Below, piece by piece: positions 1 to 5,469 of a DNA stretch of 14,463 bases. The position numbers and the translations under genes are program-made. The notes beneath the pieces are model-generated. The model searched no databases. It was not told where the DNA came from and saw nothing but the letters and a program-made list of their open reading frames with translations. Within the stretch, counting starts at the first letter, position 1. Each line of letters starts with the position of its first letter. This stretch comes from Anthropogastromicrobium sp963604075. Lineage in GTDB: Bacteria > Bacillota > Clostridia > Lachnospirales > Lachnospiraceae. Where the stretch lies: assembly GCA_963604075.1 (NCBI GenBank), contig CAVCPW010000156.1, positions 1 to 14,463 on the forward strand. Reading direction: 5' to 3'.

Positions 1-1
1 T

Positions 2-106
2 TACTATTGTGGTGCCTGTGTAATGGCTTGTCCACGACCGGGTGCAATCAGTTTAAATCATCCGCTTCGCAACCGTGCAAAGTTTGTTCCGATTATTTCA
101 CAGTAA
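2..106 (+). CDS. 4Fe-4S ferredoxin-domain protein, C-terminal fragment
   Basis: Only the last 34 codons of this gene are in the window; it enters from the left edge in frame 2 and stops at TAA 104-106. The peptide begins YYCGACVMACP, which is the C-x2-C-x3-C-P end of a ferredoxin-type 4Fe-4S cluster motif. The first cysteine of a usual C-x2-C-x2-C-x3-CP motif would fall just outside the window. It is followed by PRPGAISLNHPLRNRAKF and a short hydrophobic end. Most ferredoxins read CPxxAI; here it is CPRPGAI, one residue longer. The fragment shows an iron-sulfur electron-transfer or radical-enzyme domain but is too short to name the parent protein. Reading frame and cluster motif are seen; everything else is unknown. 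Confidence 0.6.
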   Translation, partial: YYCGACVMACPRPGAISLNHPLRNRAKFVPIISQ

Positions 107-123
107 CTGATAATGATATGATT

Positions 124-165
124 TTTTGCTGGGAGGTTCTTCTCTAAGTGAGCCTCCCGGCAAAA
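124..165. repeat. Long inverted repeat (stem-loop) without a U-tract
   Basis: Two 13-base arms (124-136 and 153-165) pair completely with one T-G wobble. The arms read TTTTGCTGGGAGG and CCTCCCGGCAAAA, with a 16-base loop. It starts 17 bases after the stop of the ferredoxin-domain gene, where a terminator would be expected. However, the T and A runs lie inside the stem and no T-run follows it on either strand. It may protect the 3' end of the upstream transcript or be an imperfect terminator. Confidence 0.5.
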
Positions 166-177
166 CTATTCTATTAC

Positions 178-215
178 ATGTCAAGTGGATATTCGTAATC
201 CGCTTCGCTACTTGC
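178..215. repeat. Dispersed intergenic repeat, copy 1
   Basis: The 28-base core at 188-215 matches 5428-5455 at 26 of 28 positions. The match extends leftward through ATGTCAA with a 2-base gap. The core contains a near-palindrome, GATATTCGTAATC, followed by CGCTTCGCTACTTGC. Both copies sit in spacers between convergent genes and neither is in an open frame with a ribosome binding site. It resembles a small REP-like intergenic element; the family is not recognised. Confidence 0.6.
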
Positions 216-270
216 TTGATTTGGTTAAAAATGAATTCATTTGCATAGCAAGTATTTCTTGCCAAGACAA

Positions 271-326
271 AAAATCCCCCGCTACTGATCAATCACAAAA
301 TCAGTAACGGGGGATTCTTTTTATTT
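271..326. terminator. Bidirectional rho-independent terminator
   Basis: A 16-base stem is formed by 273-288 and 301-316 with one C-A mismatch, around a 12-base loop; the core is five C paired with five G. On the plus strand it is followed by CTTTTTATTT. On the minus strand it is followed by TTTTTT. It lies about 60 bases beyond the stop of the solute-binding protein gene, so it ends the sugar-transport operon. It may also stop transcripts from the ferredoxin-domain gene on the other strand. Confidence 0.85.
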
Positions 327-386
327 CACGTTTTCTTCTAATTCATTCTTAAACGAACTATTAAAATCTTTTTGAACCCTTCAGAA

Positions 387-2075
387 TTATTCAGCAGCCT
401 TCTTGCTTTCTGGAAGTGTTGTGCTGTTTCCAGCCTGGAATGCTTCAAGTCTTTCATCGATAACTTCCTGATAACCCTGATCTAAGTATTCCTGTGTATA
501 CTGCTCATACAGTGCATCAAACTCATCCGGTGAGCACATGGTCAACTTGTCTCTGTACTCCTTGTAAAGTTCGCCAAGTGTTGTCTGATACTCAGACTGT
601 GCAGAAATTACTACAGAGAACTGGCAGTCACTTAAACCATACTGATCAGCAATTGCAAGACGATCATAATAGTACTGAATGATATCATCGGTGAAGTTCT
701 GCGGCAGATCCTGCGGAGTATCAGCCTTGATATTCTCTTCAACAGTATCGAATGTTCTCTTTTCCTTTATGATACACCAATAGTCCTTACTATTGTTATA
801 GCCCTGCTTGTAGTCGCCACTGTAATCACTTACGGTAACCGGGTTGCCATCTTCATCTAAGTTGTAGTTCTCGCCTTCAATACCCCACTGGAAAGTGTAC
901 AGGTTATCTGGCTGGCTTAACCACTCCATGTACATCCATGCAGCCTTAATCTCATCGTCAGTTGCGGTGCTTGAGAAACCAACGATCATACCGAATGGGT
1001 TCTCTGCTCTCCATGCTGGAACCGTTACGATACCATCTTCTCCAGACTCATCAACCTCTGCGTTGATTGGAGTAATTGCTAACTTTCCATCTGGATTCTG
1101 CTCATAGAATGCAGTCAGGAAATCAGTACTTGCACTTACATAACCACTGTAGCTATAGCTCTTGCCATTTACGAAGTTTGCCTTTGCAGTCTCAGAGTCG
1201 ATGATATAATACTCTGGATCAGTAACACCAGAGTTATAATCCTCATTTGCTCTCTTTAACAGGTTGTAGTTCGGTTCCCATCCAAGTGACGGAATGTTGT
1301 AGTCACCGTACATAGCCCACTCTTCTTCGTTGCATGGATAGGTTCTGTATGCCTGATTCTGGTCAGAACCAACACCTGTAATCATTGTGCCTCCGCCCGG
1401 ATGCTCACAGATACCAGCGTCCATAATCTTCTGCATAGCATCAAGATACTCAGCACGAGTTGTCGGTACATGATCATATCCAACTTCCTCTAACCAGTCC
1501 ATACGAACGAATGTCTGATAGGAATAAACGGTATCATAATATGGTCTCTCAGCCAGCGCGAAGTAAGTTTCACCTCCAAGTGTGCTATACTGAAGTCTTC
1601 CGCCCTCCTCCATGGATGCATAATAGGTAGGTGCGATCTCTTTGAAATCTTCCATATCAAATGTTGTCAGATATCCGTCATCTGCCCACTGAGCTACCTT
1701 CGGATAATCATACTCCATCAGGATGGTTGGCAGGTTCTGATCAGCCGCAAGCAGTGCGTAAGATGTCATAACGTCACTTCTGGTAATCGGAACATATTCA
1801 ACCGTAATGTTGTACTTATCACCAAAGTTCTCCTGAATCCAGTTGGTCCAGTAGTTGTCGGAAACATCCGGAACGCCCTCAGCACCTCTGTCATAAACTG
1901 GAATTCTCAGAGTCACGGTCTCTGCAAATGGCTCCCAATCAGTTGTGGAAGAAGTAGCCTCTGCTGCAGAACTAGCTTCCTCGGTACTTGTCTCTTCTGC
2001 CATTGCCGGAATGCATCCTGCAACCATGGCGCCTGCCATAGATACGGCGAAGACCTTACGAAGATTCTTTTTCAT
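387..2075 (-). CDS. Extracellular carbohydrate-binding lipoprotein of an ABC importer (LplA/YtcQ type)
   Basis: This 562-residue protein captures the sugar outside the membrane and hands it to the two permeases encoded upstream. It starts with a basic n-region (MKKNLRK), a hydrophobic stretch and the lipobox VAGC with Cys21. An E/S/T/A-rich linker (about 28-45) follows, then a solute-binding fold with aromatic-rich segments (PYYDTVYSYQTF, GWEPNYN). The length matches the large LplA/YtcQ-type binding proteins of Firmicutes rather than the roughly 420-residue MalE type. The start at 2075 is chosen because AGGAGG (2085-2090) precedes it and the signal peptide begins there; an in-frame ATG at 2177 would add 34 residues that bury the signal. 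A 147-base gap separates it from the preceding permease. The substrate cannot be read from sequence; plant-polysaccharide oligosaccharides are a guess. Confidence 0.9.
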   Translation of the reverse strand: MKKNLRKVFAVSMAGAMVAGCIPAMAEETSTEEASSAAEATSSTTDWEPFAETVTLRIPVYDRGAEGVPDVSDNYWTNWIQENFGDKYNITVEYVPITRSDVMTSYALLAADQNLPTILMEYDYPKVAQWADDGYLTTFDMEDFKEIAPTYYASMEEGGRLQYSTLGGETYFALAERPYYDTVYSYQTFVRMDWLEEVGYDHVPTTRAEYLDAMQKIMDAGICEHPGGGTMITGVGSDQNQAYRTYPCNEEEWAMYGDYNIPSLGWEPNYNLLKRANEDYNSGVTDPEYYIIDSETAKANFVNGKSYSYSGYVSASTDFLTAFYEQNPDGKLAITPINAEVDESGEDGIVTVPAWRAENPFGMIVGFSSTATDDEIKAAWMYMEWLSQPDNLYTFQWGIEGENYNLDEDGNPVTVSDYSGDYKQGYNNSKDYWCIIKEKRTFDTVEENIKADTPQDLPQNFTDDIIQYYYDRLAIADQYGLSDCQFSVVISAQSEYQTTLGELYKEYRDKLTMCSPDEFDALYEQYTQEYLDQGYQEVIDERLEAFQAGNSTTLPESKKAAE

Positions 2076-2222
2076 AGTAAATTTCCTCCTTTTATTAAAG
2101 ATTCGTTTATATTGCATCACAGTTTTCAACGCTGCGATTACATATCTTGACTTACTTATTTTTCCCTTTGTTGTCAAAACTTTGATGTCACTCTTTTTAA
2201 TGAAAACCCTTTTTATAACCGA

Positions 2223-3140
2223 TCAGCCCTTTACAGCTCCGATCATAACGCCCTTAACAAAGTACTTCTGCAAGAACGGATATACGCAAATGATCGGAAT
2301 GGTAACAAACATGATACATGCTGCCTGAAGTACCTCAGGTGTACTCGTAACAACAATATCACCTGACAGCTGTGCTGTCTGCGCCTCAGATGCTGAAGAT
2401 ACAAGCTGTGATAACTTATACTGAACCATCTTCAAAGACTCAGAACGAATATAGTACTTATTATCCGCATATGCATTCCAACGACCTACTGCGTAGAACA
2501 AAGACAACGTAGCCAGAATCGGCTTTGACAGCGGAAGCACGATCTTCCATATAATCTGGAAATTAGTTGCTCCATCAAGGAATGCTGCCTCCTCCAAGCT
2601 GTCCGGGATGTTAGACTGGAAGTATGTCTTCATAATCAGCATGTTGTACGGTGCGTAAATAAGTGGAAGAATCAAAACCCATACAGTATCTAGCATATGT
2701 AAGTCAGAGTAGAGCAGGTAGGTAGGAATCAAACCTGCACTGAAGTACATAGGGAACATCAAAATGAATGTAAAGAATGTTCTTCCTTTTAATCTCTTTC
2801 TTGACAGCGGATATGCTGCACAAGTACAAGCAATCATACCCATAAGAGTAAACAATAATGTTACTATTACACTATAAACGAAAGAACGAACCATGGAACC
2901 ATCTTCAAAAATAGAAGCATACGCATCTACATTAAATCCGATTGGCCAGAAACTAACTTTCTTTGCAAGTACAGCTGTATTGCTGGAAACTGATTTCGCC
3001 AGCAAATGAATGAACGGGACAACGCAAGTCGCACAGAGGATCACAAGGATGACCACCATCACGACGTCGCTGACATGAAATTTCGTTATGGCTCTGCTAC
3101 CATCGGTAACAATGTCATTTTCTTTGTTTTTCTTTGCCAT
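2223..3140 (-). CDS. Carbohydrate ABC transporter permease, LplC/YtcP family (CUT1)
   Basis: This 305-residue inner-membrane permease is one half of the translocation channel. A cytoplasmic N-terminus (to about residue 24) precedes six predicted membrane segments, with the first at about 25-47. The conserved EAA loop that docks on the ATPase is at about 181-207, with the core EEAAFLDGATNFQIIWKIVLP. The C-terminus KYFVKGVMIGAVKG is typical of the family. AAGGAGGG lies just before the ATG. It follows the LplB-like gene with a 15-base gap, so the two are surely cotranscribed. No ATP-binding gene is nearby; CUT1 systems of this kind commonly share an MsmX/MsmK-like ATPase encoded elsewhere (known for the family, inferred here). 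Confidence 0.92.
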   Translation of the reverse strand: MAKKNKENDIVTDGSRAITKFHVSDVVMVVILVILCATCVVPFIHLLAKSVSSNTAVLAKKVSFWPIGFNVDAYASIFEDGSMVRSFVYSVIVTLLFTLMGMIACTCAAYPLSRKRLKGRTFFTFILMFPMYFSAGLIPTYLLYSDLHMLDTVWVLILPLIYAPYNMLIMKTYFQSNIPDSLEEAAFLDGATNFQIIWKIVLPLSKPILATLSLFYAVGRWNAYADNKYYIRSESLKMVQYKLSQLVSSASEAQTAQLSGDIVVTSTPEVLQAACIMFVTIPIICVYPFLQKYFVKGVMIGAVKG

Positions 3141-3155
3141 GACAACTCACCCTCC

Positions 3156-4103
3156 TTATAATAATCCTTCCTCACCAAGCATCTTTGCGATACGGTCAGA
3201 CAACAAAACAAGTACAAGTCCTACCAGAGACTGGAAGATACCAACTGCGGTTGCCATACTGAACTTTGCGCTCGCAAGACCCTTGTCGTAAATGTAAATC
3301 GCAAGCTGATAAGAGAAATCCTTAACCTGCGTATTTCCAAACTGATCCAAACGCTCGTAGTTACTTCCCATGACCTTACCAAGGTTCATGATAAGCAGGG
3401 TAACAACTGTTCCCTTGATACCAGGAAGAGTAATGTTCCACATTCGCTGCCAACGGTTTGCACCATCGATCATGGCTGCTTCATAAAGCTCACCACTGAT
3501 ACCTGTAATCGCTGCCAGATAAATAATGGTACCCCAGCCCATTCCCTGCCATACACCAATCAGCAAATAAGTTACTGCCCAGTGCCATTTCTCTGTCAGG
3601 AACGGAATACCTTCCTTAATAATACCCGCATTCATAAGAAATACGTTTACCATACCAGTAGACGGACGGAACATCTGATAAGCAACACTTCCTACGATAA
3701 CCCAGGAAAGGAAATGCGGCAGATACAAAATCGTCTGCGTAACTTTCTTAAAACGAGGAAAACGAAGCTCGTTTAAGATCAATGCCAGAATAATCGGCAT
3801 TGGGAAACCAACTACCAGGTCTAAGAGGTTGAATGCGATAGAACTCTTTAATGCACGAATGAAGTCCTTATCCTTGAATACCTTGCGGAACGTATCCCAT
3901 CCTACCCACTTACTTCCGGCATAACCTTTGGCAGGCTTATAGTCCATGAAGACCATACGAATGCCGCCATATGATGCATAATTGAAGATCACAACTAAAG
4001 CAACAGGAATCATCAAAAGCAGATACAACTGCCAATCCCGTTTCAAAGCATTTGCCCAAGTCGTCTTTGTCTTTACGCCCTTGCTAACTGTCGCTTTTGC
4101 CAT
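3156..4103 (-). CDS. Carbohydrate ABC transporter permease, LplB/YteP family (CUT1)
   Basis: This 315-residue permease is the partner of the LplC-like protein and the first gene of the operon. A basic N-terminal segment (about 1-24, with the family-typical KRDWQLYLLL) leads into the first membrane helix (about 26-45). The EAA loop is at about 206-229, with core ELYEAAMIDGANRWQRMWNI. The region GGIRMVFMDYKPAKG near residue 46 is characteristic of LplB-type permeases. The start is supported by AAGGAGGAG seven bases upstream. It is divergent from an araC-family gene, the usual layout for an inducible sugar importer. Confidence 0.92.
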   Translation of the reverse strand: MAKATVSKGVKTKTTWANALKRDWQLYLLLMIPVALVVIFNYASYGGIRMVFMDYKPAKGYAGSKWVGWDTFRKVFKDKDFIRALKSSIAFNLLDLVVGFPMPIILALILNELRFPRFKKVTQTILYLPHFLSWVIVGSVAYQMFRPSTGMVNVFLMNAGIIKEGIPFLTEKWHWAVTYLLIGVWQGMGWGTIIYLAAITGISGELYEAAMIDGANRWQRMWNITLPGIKGTVVTLLIMNLGKVMGSNYERLDQFGNTQVKDFSYQLAIYIYDKGLASAKFSMATAVGIFQSLVGLVLVLLSDRIAKMLGEEGLL

Positions 4104-4137
4104 AGTTTATCTCCTCCTTCCTTTTTTTATAGTGCAA

Positions 4138-4146
4138 TGTGTCACA
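4138..4146. promoter_or_regulatory. Small palindrome in the early transcribed region of the transporter operon
   Basis: TGTGTCACA is a perfect 4-base inverted repeat around a central T. It lies 14 bases downstream of the proposed -10 box of the operon, so just after the expected transcript start. The position would suit a repressor roadblock, but the site is short and could be chance. Confidence 0.25.
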
Positions 4147-4159
4147 CTTAATTGTTTTT

Positions 4160-4192
4160 ATTGTAGCATACTCTATCATTTTTTCTAGTCAA
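4160..4192 (-). promoter_or_regulatory. Candidate promoter of the sugar ABC operon
   Basis: On the minus strand TACAAT (4160-4165) is preceded by TGC, making an extended -10 element. TTGACT at 4187-4192 is a good -35 hexamer, but the spacer is 21 bases, well above the optimal 17. A poor spacer is common at promoters that depend on an activator, which fits the divergent AraC-family gene. The transcript would have a leader of about 50 bases. Confidence 0.55.
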
Positions 4193-4211
4193 AGCTTTGC
4201 AGATACTATGC

Positions 4212-4268
4212 AGTTTCAACCATTTTCATATATTTTTTATACAATTGCAATGCTATAACGAGTTTCAA
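4212..4268. promoter_or_regulatory. Direct repeat AGTTTCAA, candidate AraC-regulator sites
   Basis: AGTTTCAA occurs at 4212-4219 and again at 4261-4268, in the same direction, 49 bases apart. The first lies about 20 bases upstream of the -35 of the transporter operon. The second abuts the -35 of the araC-family gene. This fits activation of the operon and autoregulation by the same protein, but the repeat is only 8 bases long. Confidence 0.3.
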
Positions 4269-4269
4269 T

Positions 4270-4298
4270 TTGACAAAGATACACTATTCATGTAAAAT
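4270..4298 (+). promoter_or_regulatory. Sigma-A promoter of the araC-family gene
   Basis: TTGACA (4270-4275) is separated by exactly 17 bases from TAAAAT (4293-4298). This gives 6 of 6 and 5 of 6 matches to the vegetative consensus. The start codon lies 57 bases after the -10. Confidence 0.75.
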
Positions 4299-4355
4299 AT
4301 AATTATAAAAAGCAGATGATTTTGCATAAAATCAACATTACTAATGGAGTGAATT

Positions 4356-5309
4356 ATGGCAAAACAAAAAAATATTATTACCGAATTTCGTAATTATCCA
4401 CTTCGTGTTGAATTTCCGATCCTGCTGTTGACCGGAAATCAGTGGTGGATTTCAGATATTCCAAGCGAAAATCTTCATTTTCATAATTGTCTTGAGATTG
4501 GTCTGTGTCACGAGGGAGAAGGCACTCTTATTATTCAGAAGAAATCCAGCCATTTTTCAGCAGGCGATCTCACTTTTATTGCACGAAATATTCCTCACAC
4601 AACCTATAGTGCACCTGGCACACAAAGCCGCTGGACCTACCTATTTGTCGATGCACAAGAACTCCTTGACCCACTGATGGGCAGCTATGCAAAGCAAGCA
4701 TCGGAGCTTCTTCGAAAAATTAACACGGCACTTCTGCTTCCGGCAGGTCACAATCCGTCTGTCTCATTCTATTTTGGTCAGATTTGCCGTGCCATTCAGG
4801 AGAAGCCAACAAACCATCACTTAAAAGTGCGCTCTGATTTTCTTTCAATGCTGATTGATCTTACTGATACGCTTCCTGCGCAGGTTTCAACTCCAGAAGA
4901 TCCAAATCCGTGGGGTGGTACCACTTCTACGCTCTCGATTGTACCAGCACTTGAGTATATTAAGCAGAATTATATGACGAGCTTTTCGATGGATTACCTG
5001 GCAGAACTGTGTGGCTTAAGTCCAACACATTTTCGCCGTATATTTAATCTGGCAATGGGCCGCAGCCCACTCGAATACTTAAATACCGTACGCATCAATA
5101 AGGCATGCTATTTGCTTCGTTCTACAGAGGATTCCATCTTGAATATCTCAGAGGATGTCGGTTTTCACTCAATCTCAAGTTTTAACCGCTATTTCAATCG
5201 CATGATTGGTATGTCACCAAGAGAATACCGTTGCTGTGACAGCCAGGATGAGCGCCTGCAAAAAGCAAAAATCATGAAATTTAATGGCTGGATGGAGGCT
5301 GAAAAATAA
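4356..5309 (+). CDS. AraC-family transcriptional regulator, probable regulator of the adjacent sugar transporter
   Basis: This 317-residue protein has an N-terminal cupin-type sensing domain at about 35-100 and two helix-turn-helix motifs at about 195-293. The sensing domain includes HFHNCLEIGLCHEGEGTL and a typical SAGDLTFIARNIPHTT strand pair. In the DNA-binding domain the first recognition region is LAELCGLSPTHFRRIF. The second is ISEDVGFHSISSFNRYF, followed by the family signature GMSPREYR. A 24-residue tail (DERLQKAKIMKFNGWMEAEK at its end) follows the DNA-binding domain. GGAG lies six bases before the ATG. It is divergent from the LplB-like gene and probably senses the imported sugar, activating the operon; this role is inferred from position only. 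Confidence 0.9.
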   Translation: MAKQKNIITEFRNYPLRVEFPILLLTGNQWWISDIPSENLHFHNCLEIGLCHEGEGTLIIQKKSSHFSAGDLTFIARNIPHTTYSAPGTQSRWTYLFVDAQELLDPLMGSYAKQASELLRKINTALLLPAGHNPSVSFYFGQICRAIQEKPTNHHLKVRSDFLSMLIDLTDTLPAQVSTPEDPNPWGGTTSTLSIVPALEYIKQNYMTSFSMDYLAELCGLSPTHFRRIFNLAMGRSPLEYLNTVRINKACYLLRSTEDSILNISEDVGFHSISSFNRYFNRMIGMSPREYRCCDSQDERLQKAKIMKFNGWMEAEK

Positions 5310-5354
5310 AGCCGCAAAGCAAGAATAAGAAATCCTATAAAAATAACACATAAT

Positions 5355-5397
5355 AAAAAAAGAGGAACTTCCCACTTCTGGATGTTCCTCTTTCTTC
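5355..5397. terminator. Bidirectional terminator between araC and glgB
   Basis: The arms GAGGAAC (5362-5368) and GTTCCTC (5384-5390) extend by three A-T pairs to a 10-base stem around a 15-base loop. The plus strand continues TTTCTTCT, ending the araC transcript. The minus strand continues with seven T, ending glgB. Confidence 0.8.
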
Positions 5398-5419
5398 TAT
5401 AATATAATAATCATTGCTG

Positions 5420-5455
5420 ATGTCAATGATATTCGCAATCTGCTTCGCTACTTGC
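5420..5455. repeat. Dispersed intergenic repeat, copy 2
   Basis: The core 5428-5455 matches 188-215 with two differences (C for T, T for C), preceded by the shared ATGTCAA. It lies between the terminator and the glgB stop codon, again in a convergent spacer. In the glgB transcript it would be part of the 3' untranslated region. Confidence 0.6.
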
Positions 5456-5469
5456 ACTTTTATAAATAC

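Noticed and set aside
98..292. 64-codon open frame on the minus strand in the left spacer
   Set aside because: It runs through the terminator stem, the dispersed repeat and the 124-165 stem, and has no protein-like composition. These nucleic-acid structures explain the sequence better.
2076..2177. N-terminal extension of the solute-binding protein to an upstream ATG
   Set aside because: It would place 34 basic residues before the signal peptide; the ATG at 2075 has a perfect AGGAGG.
2076..2222. Possible separate promoter for the solute-binding protein gene (TTGACA at 2172-2177 on the minus strand)
   Set aside because: No acceptable -10 box is found at 16-18 bases. The gap may hold a processing site, but nothing clear is visible.
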